Assembly (NCBI RefSeq): GCF_902498805.1
Contig: NZ_LR701637.1
Span: forward strand, 186,001-250,000
Direction of reading: 5' to 3'
Length of the DNA stretch: 64,000 bases
DNA from: Imperialibacter sp. EC-SDR9
Lineage (GTDB): Bacteria; Bacteroidota; Bacteroidia; Cytophagales; Cyclobacteriaceae
This document shows positions 44,221-53,742 of this stretch, piece after piece. The notes under the pieces were generated by a model that was given only the letters and a program-made list of their open reading frames with translations, was not told where the DNA came from and did not search any database. The number at the start of each line of letters is the position of its first letter. The first letter of the stretch is position 1. Made by a program: the position numbers and the translations under genes.

Positions 44221-45513
44221 ATGAAGGCTTCCAGAAGATCATTTTTCAGGCAAATGAGTGCCGCAGCCGGTGCCTTGTCTTTGTCAGGTATGGCGGCAAA
44301 AGCTGCCTCTTTCGAGGTGGCAGATGGATTGAAGTCCCTGCAATCGCTCGACCCCTTTGCAGCCGCAGAAGATGAGCTCTCATGGGGCGCAGTCCGCCAG
44401 GCTTACACTGTATCCCCCTCCATCATCAACCTCAACAATGGTGGTGTAAGCCCCCAGCCCAAAGTGGTGCAGGAAGCCAACGATCGCTATTACCACCTCA
44501 GCAATGAAGCGCCGTCTTACTATATGTGGGGCATTCTCGACCAGGGTCGTGAGCCCTTACGTGAAAAACTGGCAAATTTAGCGGGTTGTAGCCCTGACGA
44601 AATAGCCATCAACCGGAATGCCACCGAAGCCCTGGATACGGTCATCTACGGCATGGACCTGAAAAAAGGGGATGAGGTGATTCTTACCAGGCAGGACTAT
44701 CCCAACATGATCAATGCCTGGAAGCAGAGGGAAATGAGAGACGGCATTAAGCTAGTCTGGCTCAATCTGGATATGCCCACGGAAAATGCAGACTACGTAG
44801 TAAAGGCCTTCACAGATGCTGTGACCCCTAAAACCAAAGTCTTTCACATCACTCACATGATCAACTGGAACGGGCAGATCATGCCAGTGAAGAGACTCTG
44901 CGAAGAGGCGAAAAAAAGAAACATCTTCTCGCTGGTGGACGGCGCCCACACATTTGCCCATATGGATTTCAAAGTACCCGATTTTGGTTGCGATGCCTAC
45001 GGCACCAGCCTCCACAAATGGCTTTGTGCTCCATTTGGCACCGGCATGCTTTACCTGAGAAAAGAGCGCATCACTGAAATCTGGCCTATTTTCACTAACG
45101 ATAACCCCAGGGGTGATAATATCCGCAAGTTCGAATCCCTTGGCACCCGCTCCTTTGCGCCAGAGCAGGCCATTGGTCAGGCCATCGATTTTCACAATGC
45201 CATAGGCCCAAAAAGAAAAGAAGAAAGGTTGCGGCACCTCAAAAATTATTGGTGCGAAAAGGTAAAAGACCACCCGAAAGTCAAACTCAACATTTCTCTC
45301 AAACCCGACTTTAGCTGCGCCCTCGGCAACTTCGCCATCGAGGGCAAGGAGCCTGGGGAAATCGCCACCCGGTTGTTCAATGACTACAAAATCCACGTGG
45401 TGGGTATTGTGTGGGAAAACATCAAAGGAGTAAGAGTAACGCCACACGTGTATACACTTACCAGTGAATTAGATAAATTAGCTGCCGCAATACACAAAAT
45501 AGCGGACAGTTAA
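44221..45513 (+). CDS. Tat-exported class V aminotransferase (isopenicillin N epimerase-like)
   Basis: A 430-residue protein with a twin-arginine signal (SRRSFFRQMSAAAGALSLSG), so the PLP enzyme is probably exported folded with its cofactor. The class V fold shows INLNNGGVSPQPKVVQEA (about residues 63-80), INRNATEALDTVIYG, VDGAHTFAHMDF (about 240-251) and the Schiff-base Lys in YGTSLHKWLCAPFGTGML (about 260-277). Relatives include cysteine desulfurase-like and isopenicillin N epimerase-like proteins; the substrate cannot be named. Its stop overlaps the start of the next gene by one base. Confidence 0.85.
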   Translation: MKASRRSFFRQMSAAAGALSLSGMAAKAASFEVADGLKSLQSLDPFAAAEDELSWGAVRQAYTVSPSIINLNNGGVSPQPKVVQEANDRYYHLSNEAPSYYMWGILDQGREPLREKLANLAGCSPDEIAINRNATEALDTVIYGMDLKKGDEVILTRQDYPNMINAWKQREMRDGIKLVWLNLDMPTENADYVVKAFTDAVTPKTKVFHITHMINWNGQIMPVKRLCEEAKKRNIFSLVDGAHTFAHMDFKVPDFGCDAYGTSLHKWLCAPFGTGMLYLRKERITEIWPIFTNDNPRGDNIRKFESLGTRSFAPEQAIGQAIDFHNAIGPKRKEERLRHLKNYWCEKVKDHPKVKLNISLKPDFSCALGNFAIEGKEPGEIATRLFNDYKIHVVGIVWENIKGVRVTPHVYTLTSELDKLAAAIHKIADS

Positions 45514-46316
45514 TGGCAGAACGATTTTCCTTCAGAGTAGCTCTTATCGGTTCGGGCAGGCTGGGCACGCAACTGGCAATGGCCCTGGAAAAAGGCGGTC
45601 ACCGGATTGCCGAAATTTTCAACCCTTCCCAAAAATCAGCGGAGAAGTTGGCCTACAACCTCTATTCCAGTCAGCTGGTCAATAGCCTTGATTTTTCCGA
45701 CAGCGACTGCAATTTCTTTATTATTGCCGTGCCCGACGAAGCCATAGAGCAGGTGGCCACAGAAATTGTGCTCCCTGACGAGGCCATCATAGTCCACACG
45801 TCCGGAGCAACCCCCATGAGCATACTGGAGGTGACTGCCGCTGAAAACTTCGGCGTGTTGTGGCCGCTTCAGAGCTTTAGCCATGGTGCAACTATCAGCT
45901 TTTCGCAGCTTCCGATTATTATAGAAGGCTCCAACGATCACACATTGGAAATCCTTAACCGTGTAGTGGCTTCTCTTGGCTCAGAGCCGGTGTTCATGGA
46001 AGAGGAAGAAAGGAAGAACCTGCACGTGGCGGCCGTGTTTGCCAGCAACTTCACCAATTTTATGCTGAGGTCGGCCGAGCGGGTGCTTGAAAAAGACGAC
46101 ATTTCTCTGGATATACTGAAACCTCTTGTAGTGGAAACCATTCGCAAAGCTTTTGAAATCGGGCCTGAAAATGCTCAAACCGGCCCGGCGGCAAGAGAAG
46201 ATTTTACCACTATCGATGCTCAGACCTTACTTCTAGCCGATAACGAATCGCTGCAAAGAATGTACCGCATGATTTCTCAGGAAATCATCGACAGCAAATA
46301 TGAGTCGGACGTGTAG
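45513..46316 (+). CDS. Rossmann-fold oxidoreductase with DUF2520 domain
   Basis: A 267-residue protein. VALIGSGRLGTQLAMAL (about residues 9-25) is the NAD(P)-binding loop, FIIAVPDEAIEQVA follows, and VHTSGATPMSIL (about 90-101) resembles ProC-like enzymes. The C-terminal half (RKNLHVAAVFASNFTNFMLR, about 166-185) is the helical DUF2520 dimer domain. The family is widespread in Bacteroidota and has no settled function. The start overlaps the stop of the aminotransferase gene (TAATG). Confidence 0.82.
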   Translation: MAERFSFRVALIGSGRLGTQLAMALEKGGHRIAEIFNPSQKSAEKLAYNLYSSQLVNSLDFSDSDCNFFIIAVPDEAIEQVATEIVLPDEAIIVHTSGATPMSILEVTAAENFGVLWPLQSFSHGATISFSQLPIIIEGSNDHTLEILNRVVASLGSEPVFMEEEERKNLHVAAVFASNFTNFMLRSAERVLEKDDISLDILKPLVVETIRKAFEIGPENAQTGPAAREDFTTIDAQTLLLADNESLQRMYRMISQEIIDSKYESDV

Positions 46317-46364
46317 TTTGAAATCCAGCGGTTCTGCACTTTCTTTGAACCTTAATTGGAGAAA

Positions 46365-47246
46365 ATGGCAAAGTCGTCCCGGCCCAGGAATTTCTCGTTC
46401 ACCGGTCTTTTCAGGCTGACAAGGTTTCCTAACCTGCTTATTATTGCCCTCACTCAATACATGACGGCCCTCTTTCTTACGACCTCCACACACGGTTTAT
46501 GGGCAATTTTCGCCCACCCAGGCCTGTTTTGGCTCACCAGCTCCACACTCATGCTTGCGGCGGCTGGCTACATCATCAACGACTACTACGACGTAAAAAT
46601 CGATTACATCAACAAGCCCGAGCGGGTGATCGTAGGCAGAATTCTAAAGCGCAGAATTGCCATGATCTGGCAGCTGGGGCTTAACCTGGCAGGCATACTC
46701 ATCGGCTTTTTTCTTTCTCCCTGGATCGGGCTCATCCACTGTTTCTCTGCGTTCACATTGTGGCTCTATTCTAACCAGCTCAAGCGACTTCCCTTTGTTG
46801 GCAACTTTAGCATTGCCCTGCTTACGGGCGTGTCGGTTCTCGTAGTAGCGGTTCTCTTTGGAGAAAAAAACTGGCTGATTTTCACCTATGCTTACTTTGC
46901 CTTTGGCATCACGCTGGTAAGGGAAATCATCAAAGACATGGAAGACCTGAAAGGTGACGAAACATTCGGCTGCAAGACGCTTCCCATTGTGTGGGGCATT
47001 CGCAAAACAAAGCAATTCGTTTTCCTCCTCCTTATCGTCTTCGTTGCAAGCATATTCTATTTTGTTTTCAAGGCAAAAAACGAAGTGCTCAATACCTACT
47101 TCATGGTAATGATTATTCCGGCCGCTCTCTTTATCCTATATTTCTTGCGAGCCGATACCAAAGACAAATTTGCCAACCTGAGTACCTTTTGTAAGCTGTT
47201 TATACTGAGTGGTATCATTAGTATGGCTTTCTTTGCAGCGAATTAA
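46365..47246 (+). CDS. UbiA family prenyltransferase
   Basis: A 293-residue polytopic protein with about eight helices. From the ATG at 46365 the first helix is FPNLLIIALTQYMTALFL. The first Asp-rich motif is NDYYDVKIDYINKP (about residues 67-80) and the second is KDMEDLKGDE (about 190-199). They bind the magnesium-diphosphate of the prenyl donor. Bacteroidota homologues are often named geranylgeranylglycerol-phosphate geranylgeranyltransferase, but quinone or other lipid acceptors are equally possible. Confidence 0.85.
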   Translation: MAKSSRPRNFSFTGLFRLTRFPNLLIIALTQYMTALFLTTSTHGLWAIFAHPGLFWLTSSTLMLAAAGYIINDYYDVKIDYINKPERVIVGRILKRRIAMIWQLGLNLAGILIGFFLSPWIGLIHCFSAFTLWLYSNQLKRLPFVGNFSIALLTGVSVLVVAVLFGEKNWLIFTYAYFAFGITLVREIIKDMEDLKGDETFGCKTLPIVWGIRKTKQFVFLLLIVFVASIFYFVFKAKNEVLNTYFMVMIIPAALFILYFLRADTKDKFANLSTFCKLFILSGIISMAFFAAN

Positions 47247-47251
47247 AAATC

Positions 47252-47821
47252 ATGAAAAAGAACCTGGCCATATTTGCCTCCGGAAGTGGAACAAACGCAG
47301 AAAACATTGTCAACCACTTCAAAGGCAACAGCGACGTAGCTGTTAAGCTCATCCTTTCAAACAAAAAGGATGCGGGAGTACTTCAACGAGCCAAAAAACT
47401 GGGAATTCCTTCTCATGTTTTTTCGAGACCTGACTTTTACGAAAACAACAATGTGCTGGAAGTACTGAAAGCTCACAGCGTTGACTGGGTGGTTCTAGCT
47501 GGATTCCTTTGGCTTATTCCTGACAATCTCATTAAAGCTTTCCCTGACAAAATTATCAACATACACCCGGCACTGCTGCCCAAGTTCGGTGGCAAAGGCA
47601 TGTATGGCGACAGAGTTCACCAGGCCGTAATTCAGGCAGGTGAAAAGGACAGCGGCATTACTATCCATTTGGTGAATGAAAAATATGATGAAGGCAAAAT
47701 CCTCTTCCAGGCATCATGCGATATTGAAAAGGACGAAACGCCGCAAAGCCTAGCTGCCAAAATTCATCAGCTTGAATACGCCTATTTTCCTCAAGTAATA
47801 CACGATCAGGTGATTCAGTAA
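47252..47821 (+). CDS. purN: Phosphoribosylglycinamide formyltransferase
   Basis: A 189-residue enzyme of purine synthesis that transfers a formyl group from 10-formyl-THF to GAR. LAIFASGSGTNAENIV opens the fold with the phosphate-binding loop. The catalytic set is Asn-His-Asp: NIHPALLPKFGGKGMYG (about residues 107-123) and the Asp in EKDSGITIHLVNEKYDEG. The length matches the PurN family (about 190-215). The gene starts five bases after the prenyltransferase and precedes purH. Confidence 0.95.
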   Translation: MKKNLAIFASGSGTNAENIVNHFKGNSDVAVKLILSNKKDAGVLQRAKKLGIPSHVFSRPDFYENNNVLEVLKAHSVDWVVLAGFLWLIPDNLIKAFPDKIINIHPALLPKFGGKGMYGDRVHQAVIQAGEKDSGITIHLVNEKYDEGKILFQASCDIEKDETPQSLAAKIHQLEYAYFPQVIHDQVIQ

Positions 47822-47873
47822 AAAACACAGGGTTTTTTTCAACCTAACAATGCCTCACGCAGGCAAATTTTAT

Positions 47874-47881
47874 TAGCTTTG
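47874..47881 (+). promoter_or_regulatory. -7 box upstream of purH
   Basis: TAGCTTTG followed by CACC matches the Bacteroidota -7 element and lies about 24 bases before the purH ATG. No good TTTG is seen at the expected -33 distance. This suggests that purH has its own promoter rather than depending on purN transcription. Confidence 0.5.
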
Positions 47882-47904
47882 CACCTTAATTTTCCTAGCC
47901 GTAA

Positions 47905-49431
47905 ATGAGCCAAAAAAAAATCACTTCTGCTTTAATATCAGTTTATTACAAGGACGGCCTTGAGCCAATTATCCGTCAACTTCACTCGCTGGGTGTAAAG
48001 TTATACTCCACCGGAGGCACCCAATCATTCATTGAAAAGCTTGGCATAAAAGTGACACCAGTTGAGTCGCTTACAGCCTACCCGTCAATCTTCGGGGGCA
48101 GGGTAAAAACGCTCCATCCAAAAATATTTGGCGGCATTCTCTACCGCCGAGGCAACTATTCTGATATTGAAGAGGCCGGAAAATTTGAAATTCCATCTAT
48201 CGATTTGGTCATTGTTGACCTGTATCCATTTGAAGAAACAGTGGCAGCAGGCGGAACCTCTGAGGAAATCATAGAAAAAATTGATATTGGAGGCATTTCG
48301 CTCATCAGGGCGGCAGCCAAAAACTTCCACGACGTCACCATAGTGGCATCGAGACATCTTTATCCAGACTTGAGCGCCCTGCTTGAAGAGAAGAAGGGCG
48401 AGACCTCTGAAGCTGACCGAAAGAAATTTGCCGCCCATGCCTTCAGAATAAGCTCGGGTTATGATACGGCTATATTCAACTACTTCAATCAGGACGGCGA
48501 AATTCCATCGTTGCGAATAGCGGAAGACGAAGCCACTACTCTGAGATACGGCGAAAACCCTCACCAAAAGGGCGTTTTCTTTGGCGACATGGCCAAAATG
48601 TTTGATCAGCTAAATGGTAAGAAGCTTTCATACAACAACCTGGTGGATATTGATGCCGCTGTTTCGCTTGTGGAAGAATTTCCCAAAGAAACAGCCTTTA
48701 TTATCATCAAGCACACCAACGCTTGTGGTGTGGCTGTGGCCTCAACGGTAAAAGATGCTTACCTCAAAGCTTTTGAAGCCGACACAGTTTCTGCCTTTGG
48801 CGGTGTGCTGGCAACTAATAAAAAAATTGATCTGGAAACGGCAGAGGAACTGAATAAGTTGTTTTTTGAGGTATTAATTGCTCCTGCATATGACGACGCA
48901 GCTTTAGAACTTCTAAAATCAAAGAAGAACAGGATCATCATGCAGCAGAAGGCGGGCATAGACACAAAGAAGCAAGCAAAAACCATTTTGAATGGCGTAC
49001 TTGTGCAGGATCGTGACCTGCATACCGATGGCAAAAAGGACCTTAAGGTTGTGACAAAGGCCGAGCCCACTGCTGAGCAAATTGATGCGTTGCTGTTTGC
49101 CAGCAAGCTCGCCAAGCACACAAAGTCAAACACAATTGTCTTGGCAAAAGGGAGCCAGCTACTGGCTAGCGGGGTTGGACAAACGTCCAGGGTTGATTCA
49201 CTGAACCAGGCCATTGAAAAAGCAAAGAGCTTTGGGTTTGACCTAAAGGGGGCAGTTATGGCGTCGGATGCTTTCTTTCCTTTTCCCGACTGTGTAGAGA
49301 TTGCGGACAAGGCAGGCATTGTGTCGGTTATTCAGCCAGGTGGTTCTATCAAGGACCAAGCATCGATCGACTATTGCGACCAACATGGCTTGTCTATGGT
49401 GTTTACCGGGTATCGCCATTTCAAACATTGA
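47905..49431 (+). CDS. purH: Bifunctional AICAR transformylase/IMP cyclohydrolase
   Basis: A 508-residue enzyme for the last two steps of IMP synthesis. The MGS-like cyclohydrolase domain (about residues 1-150) has SVYYKDGLEPIIRQL, YSTGGTQSFIEKLGI and FGGRVKTLHPKIFGGILYRR. The transformylase domain has LRYGENPHQKGVFFGD, FIIIKHTNACGVAVAS (the Lys-His pair, about residues 270-273) and the C-terminal DAFFPFPDCVEIADKAGI and QPGGSIKDQASIDYCDQHG. The order and length are canonical. Confidence 0.97.
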   Translation: MSQKKITSALISVYYKDGLEPIIRQLHSLGVKLYSTGGTQSFIEKLGIKVTPVESLTAYPSIFGGRVKTLHPKIFGGILYRRGNYSDIEEAGKFEIPSIDLVIVDLYPFEETVAAGGTSEEIIEKIDIGGISLIRAAAKNFHDVTIVASRHLYPDLSALLEEKKGETSEADRKKFAAHAFRISSGYDTAIFNYFNQDGEIPSLRIAEDEATTLRYGENPHQKGVFFGDMAKMFDQLNGKKLSYNNLVDIDAAVSLVEEFPKETAFIIIKHTNACGVAVASTVKDAYLKAFEADTVSAFGGVLATNKKIDLETAEELNKLFFEVLIAPAYDDAALELLKSKKNRIIMQQKAGIDTKKQAKTILNGVLVQDRDLHTDGKKDLKVVTKAEPTAEQIDALLFASKLAKHTKSNTIVLAKGSQLLASGVGQTSRVDSLNQAIEKAKSFGFDLKGAVMASDAFFPFPDCVEIADKAGIVSVIQPGGSIKDQASIDYCDQHGLSMVFTGYRHFKH

Positions 49432-49517
49432 TTAATATTAAAACACAACGAGATTATTAGTCTCAAATTTGTATTTTCGACACGTTTTCAGCGTAATTGA
49501 GCGAATTAAAATAAACA

Positions 49518-50546
49518 ATGGGATTCTTAGATTTTTTCTCCAGCGATATAGCCATAGACTTGGGCACTGCCAACACCCTTATCATTCATAAGGACAAAAT
49601 TGTAGTTGACGAGCCCTCGATTATTGCCATTGACAAAAACACCAACAAGGTATTAGCGATAGGACGTGAGGCCATGCAAATGCATGAAAAAACCCACGAA
49701 AACATCAAGACTATCCGTCCACTAAAAGACGGCGTGATTGCCGACTTCCATGCTGCTGAGCACATGATCAGAGGCATGATCAAAATGATCCATCAGGGTG
49801 GAAAGTCCTTTTTCCCAAGCTCCCACAGGATGGTTATTTGTATCCCGTCCGGCATTACTGAAGTGGAAAAAAGAGCGGTACGTGACTCCGCTGAGCACGC
49901 CGGTGCCAAAGAGGTTTACATGATTCCGGAGCCGATAGCTGCGGCCATCGGTATTGGCATCGACATCGAAAGACCTGTTGGTTCCATGATAGTGGACATC
50001 GGAGGTGGTACCACTGAGATTGCTGTCATCGCACTTTCGGGCATTGTGTGCGACCAGTCGATCCGGGTAGCCGGCGACACCTTCAACAAAGACATTCTCG
50101 ACTATATGCGCCGCCAGCACAACCTGCTGATTGGTGAGCGTACCGCTGAGAGAGTAAAGATCGAAGTTGGCTCGGCCCTTACTGAACTCGACGAAGGGCC
50201 CGAAGATTTTGAAATCAGAGGCCGTGACTTGATGACGGGCATTCCAAAAGTGATCAAGATTTCCTATTCTGAAATCGCTTTCGCCATCGACAAGTCTGTA
50301 TCGAAAATAGAAGAAGCCGTACTCAAAGCTTTGGAAATTTCCCCTCCGGAGCTTTCTGCGGACATCTATGACAACGGCATTCATTTGACGGGTGGCGGTG
50401 CGCTGCTGAGAGGTCTCGACAAGCGCCTGGCCATGAAAACTAAACTTCCGATCCACATTGCAGATGATCCATTAAGAGCTGTTGTGCGAGGAACCGGCCT
50501 TGCCTTGAAAAATCTTAATGCGTACAAAGCGGTTTTGATGACCTAA
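49518..50546 (+). CDS. mreB: Rod shape-determining protein MreB
   Basis: A 342-residue actin-like ATPase that organises lateral wall synthesis. IAIDLGTANTLIIHKDKIVV (about residues 10-30) is phosphate loop 1, VDIGGGTTEIAVIALSG (about 160-176) phosphate loop 2, and IHLTGGGALLRGLDKRL (about 292-308) the adenosine motif. Pro-rich EPIAAAIGIGIDIERP joins the subdomains. It is the first gene of the mre-mrd operon, preceded by an 86-base gap without a fully matching promoter box. Confidence 0.97.
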   Translation: MGFLDFFSSDIAIDLGTANTLIIHKDKIVVDEPSIIAIDKNTNKVLAIGREAMQMHEKTHENIKTIRPLKDGVIADFHAAEHMIRGMIKMIHQGGKSFFPSSHRMVICIPSGITEVEKRAVRDSAEHAGAKEVYMIPEPIAAAIGIGIDIERPVGSMIVDIGGGTTEIAVIALSGIVCDQSIRVAGDTFNKDILDYMRRQHNLLIGERTAERVKIEVGSALTELDEGPEDFEIRGRDLMTGIPKVIKISYSEIAFAIDKSVSKIEEAVLKALEISPPELSADIYDNGIHLTGGGALLRGLDKRLAMKTKLPIHIADDPLRAVVRGTGLALKNLNAYKAVLMT

Positions 50547-50553
50547 CCATTGA

Positions 50554-51396
50554 ATGTATTCATTATTCCAATTTCTCTACCGAAATAGGGCTTTTCTAAC
50601 CTTTCTGTTTTTAGAGGTAATAAGTTTTTGGCTGGTCTTAAACGACAGAAGCTATTTGGGGGCGAAGTTTTTTAACTCGTCCAACCGGTTGACGGCCAAT
50701 GTGCTGAGCGTTTCATCTAATGTATCTGACTACTTCTCTCTGGGTAAGGTAAACGCACAACTGGCTGAAGAAAACCGCCAACTGCACGAAATGTTGTTGA
50801 ATCAACCCCCCAAAGGAATAGACCCGATCAGGGTTGACTCAGTTTCAATAGACTCATCTAATTATGTATATGAAATGTTGGCTGCCAAAGTCATCAATAA
50901 TTCCACTAGAAGGGTCAACAACTATCTTACAATCAACAAGGGGTCGGATGACGGCATAGTCCCGGGTATGGGTGTGGTAGGCCCCCAGGGAATTGTGGGC
51001 AAAGTAAAATATTCTTCGAAGCATTTTTCATCGGTGATTTCGCTGCTGCACACTGAGTTTTTGATATCCACGGCCGTCAAACGAAATCAGGTGTACGGCA
51101 CTTTGCGCTGGGCATCGGGAGATGCCCTTTACGCTGATCTGCAATACGTCCCCCGACATGTAAACCTCCAGGTGGGAGACACCATTGTTACCTCCGGATT
51201 CAATACCATTTTCCCGGAAGGCTATCAGGCAGGTACCATCTCAGAATTTACTATTTCTGATGACGCCACGTTTTACACAGTTAAGGTGAAGCTCGCTACC
51301 GACTTCTACAGTCTCAGATACGTGTATGTAGTGAAAAATCTGTTGGCCGAAGAAAAAGACTCACTCGAACAAGTAACTATTCCAGATTATGAATAG
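50554..51396 (+). CDS. mreC: Rod shape-determining protein MreC
   Basis: A 280-residue protein with one N-terminal membrane helix (AFLTFLFLEVISFWLVL), a short coiled coil (KVNAQLAEENRQLHEMLL, about residues 65-82) and the periplasmic beta domain (LTINKGSDDGIVPGMGVVG and QGIVGKVKYSSKHFSSVISL). MreC links MreB to PBP2 and RodA. It lies between mreB and mreD, overlapping mreD by eight bases. Confidence 0.93.
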   Translation: MYSLFQFLYRNRAFLTFLFLEVISFWLVLNDRSYLGAKFFNSSNRLTANVLSVSSNVSDYFSLGKVNAQLAEENRQLHEMLLNQPPKGIDPIRVDSVSIDSSNYVYEMLAAKVINNSTRRVNNYLTINKGSDDGIVPGMGVVGPQGIVGKVKYSSKHFSSVISLLHTEFLISTAVKRNQVYGTLRWASGDALYADLQYVPRHVNLQVGDTIVTSGFNTIFPEGYQAGTISEFTISDDATFYTVKVKLATDFYSLRYVYVVKNLLAEEKDSLEQVTIPDYE

Positions 51397-51913
51397 AAGC
51401 AATTACATAAGTCTGGCTGCCGCATTTATTATTCTTGGATTACTCCAGGTGACTGTTCTCAAAAACCTCATTTTGGGCAACTATTCATCTTGCTTCATCT
51501 ATATCCTACCCTTGCTTCTTATTCCTCTTGAGGTATCTGCCATAGCATTAATGGCTACTGGTTTTTTGTACGGAATCTCAATTGACACTTTTTATGACAC
51601 GCCTGGAATTCATGCGGCCAGTGCTGTGTTAGTAATGTACTTGCGACCGGGGCTGATCAGAATACTAACTCCAGGCGGTGGGTACGACGCTGGAACGCAA
51701 ATATCGGCTGCCGAGCTGGGTTGGGGATGGGTACTATCCTATTTTATTCCTCTGATCTTTATCCATCATGTAGCGCTTTTCTTTATAGAAGCAGGAAATC
51801 TGGGGATGTTTTGGGTAACTTTAGGTAAAGCAACTATGAGTTCAATTTTCACACTTGTGGTGAGCTTGATCATACTATATATAAGAATGCCTCAGAAAGG
51901 TAGCCGGCTATGA
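51389..51913 (+). CDS. mreD: Rod shape-determining protein MreD
   Basis: A 174-residue integral membrane protein with about five to six hydrophobic segments (ISLAAAFIILGLLQVTVL, FIYILPLLLIPLEVSAIAL and IFTLVVSLIILYIRM). FLYGISIDTFYDTPGIHAAS (about residues 53-72) is the most family-like part. The sequence is otherwise weakly conserved and the assignment depends partly on position between mreC and mrdA. It overlaps mrdA by four bases. Confidence 0.85.
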   Translation: MNRSNYISLAAAFIILGLLQVTVLKNLILGNYSSCFIYILPLLLIPLEVSAIALMATGFLYGISIDTFYDTPGIHAASAVLVMYLRPGLIRILTPGGGYDAGTQISAAELGWGWVLSYFIPLIFIHHVALFFIEAGNLGMFWVTLGKATMSSIFTLVVSLIILYIRMPQKGSRL

Positions 51914-53742
51914 ACGATAGCAGAAAACTATATATCCAAACTGGAATGGTGCTGGTGGGTGTTATCCTGCTCGTCAGGCTGTTCATTATCCAGATAGTTG
52001 ACACCAGCTACAAAAGTGCTGCTGATAGTAACATCATTCAAAAAGTAATTGAGTATCCGTACAGGGGCGAAGTGTATGACCGCAATGGCAAACTGCTGGT
52101 GTACAACAGCCCGGTGTATGATATTCTTGGTGTGCCCAAGGAAATCGAAAACCTCGATACCGCCAAGTTCTGCCGCCTGTTCAATATATCCAAAGCTGAC
52201 TTGATCGAACGGCTAAATGCAGCGAGAAAATACAGCCCCATAAAGGCATCAAAAATTGTGAACCTTCTGTCGCCTGAAGAATTTGCGAAAACACAGGACT
52301 ACCTCATCGACTTTCCCGGATTTTATGTGTCGGCCAGAACAGTGCGGGGCTACACCACAAAAAGCGCCGCCAACGCCCTGGGCTATACTGGTGAAATTAG
52401 CAAAAGGCAACTTGACGCTGACCGCACTGGTTACTATAGCCAGGGAGACCACATCGGCATCAGCGGCCTCGAGTTGTCGTATGAGAGAGAACTGAGAGGC
52501 AAAAGAGGTGTGAAGTACAAACTTGTTAACGTTCGTGGGGTTGATAAGGGGAGCTTCAAAGACGGGTTATACGACACATTAAGTATTCCTGGCGAAAACA
52601 TTACCACAACCCTGGACATTGAGCTTCAGCAATATGCAGAAAAGCTATTGGCAGGAAAAGTGGGAAGCATTGTAGCCATTGAGCCAGCCACTGGGGAAAT
52701 CCTGGTTTTTGTGTCTGGTCCGTCGTACGATCCGGCGGTGTTGAGCGGCAGGGATTTTGGCACCAACTTTACAAAGCTTTCCCAAGACAGTCTGGTTCCC
52801 CTTTTTAACAGGCCCCTGATGGCAATGTACCGACCCGGCTCAGTTTTTAAAATCATGCAGGCCATGATCGGCTTGCAGGAAGGAGTGATTACCCCCAACA
52901 CGGTGATCGCCTGCAACCAGAGTGTGATTGGTTGCCATTATCATGGCCCATCTGAGAATTTGCTGGGGGCCATCACCATGTCTTGCAATCCGTATTTTCA
53001 TCAGGTGTTGAAGCGGGTAGTGAATCAGGATGTCTCCAGGGATACCTACGAAGATACCCGAATTGGGCTTGAGAAATGGCGGGGCAGAGTAGCCAACTTT
53101 GGTTTTGGCAGCACACTGGGAATAGATTTACCCAATGAAAAAGGTGGTATGGTGCCCAACGTAGCTTACTACGACAGGGCTTATAACAATCAACCCTGGA
53201 AATATTCTAACATCTATTCCATTGCCATAGGCGAGGGCGAGAACCTGGTCGTTCCGCTGCAAATGGCAAATTTTACTGCCACCGTGGCCAATCGTGGTTA
53301 CTACTATACCCCTCACCTCGTAAAAGCGATAAGCGACACAGGCAAGCCCAGGCCGGAATATGAAGTGCAGCACCACACCGGTATCAATCCCGAATACTTT
53401 GATATTGCTGTTGAAGCCATGCATAACGTAGTAGAACACGGCACTGGCCAATACAGAGCCAAACTGGACGATATCATCGTTTGTGGTAAGACCGGTACCG
53501 TACAAAATGCCAATAGTCCCGATCACTCGGCCTTCATCGCTTTTGCGCCGATGGATAACCCACGGATTGCTGTGTCAGTGTACGTAGAAAATGCAGGCCA
53601 GGGCGCAAGAGCCGCTGCTGCTATTTCTGGGCTAATTATCGAAAAATACCTCAAGGGAGAAAAAGCAAAATTGAGGATGGAACCCTATGTACTAAAAGGA
53701 GATTTTCTAGATGCGGACGAGAAGGCTAAGTTTAACCTCTAA
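51910..53742 (+). CDS. mrdA: Penicillin-binding protein 2 (elongasome transpeptidase)
   Basis: A 610-residue class B PBP. It has an N-terminal anchor (TGMVLVGVILLVRLFIIQIV), the pedestal domain with EYPYRGEVYDRNGKLL, and the transpeptidase domain with the active Ser in YRPGSVFKIMQ (Ser311-x-x-Lys314), the SxN motif in TMSCNPYFHQ and KTG in VCGKTGTVQNA. The enzyme cross-links lateral-wall peptidoglycan with RodA. The rodA start lies 32 bases inside its 3' end. Confidence 0.96.
   Translation: MNDSRKLYIQTGMVLVGVILLVRLFIIQIVDTSYKSAADSNIIQKVIEYPYRGEVYDRNGKLLVYNSPVYDILGVPKEIENLDTAKFCRLFNISKADLIERLNAARKYSPIKASKIVNLLSPEEFAKTQDYLIDFPGFYVSARTVRGYTTKSAANALGYTGEISKRQLDADRTGYYSQGDHIGISGLELSYERELRGKRGVKYKLVNVRGVDKGSFKDGLYDTLSIPGENITTTLDIELQQYAEKLLAGKVGSIVAIEPATGEILVFVSGPSYDPAVLSGRDFGTNFTKLSQDSLVPLFNRPLMAMYRPGSVFKIMQAMIGLQEGVITPNTVIACNQSVIGCHYHGPSENLLGAITMSCNPYFHQVLKRVVNQDVSRDTYEDTRIGLEKWRGRVANFGFGSTLGIDLPNEKGGMVPNVAYYDRAYNNQPWKYSNIYSIAIGEGENLVVPLQMANFTATVANRGYYYTPHLVKAISDTGKPRPEYEVQHHTGINPEYFDIAVEAMHNVVEHGTGQYRAKLDDIIVCGKTGTVQNANSPDHSAFIAFAPMDNPRIAVSVYVENAGQGARAAAAISGLIIEKYLKGEKAKLRMEPYVLKGDFLDADEKAKFNL

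Noticed and set aside
44752-45447. Minus-strand open frame of 231 codons inside the class V aminotransferase
   Set aside because: The plus-strand gene has catalytic motifs over its whole length; the reverse frame shows no family features.
48759-49319. Minus-strand open frame of 186 codons inside purH
   Set aside because: Antisense to the transformylase domain with Ser/Phe-rich low-complexity content.
49722-50456. Long minus-strand open frame (244 codons) inside mreB
   Set aside because: It is fully antisense to a highly conserved gene, has no recognisable fold and no promoter; it arises from codon bias.
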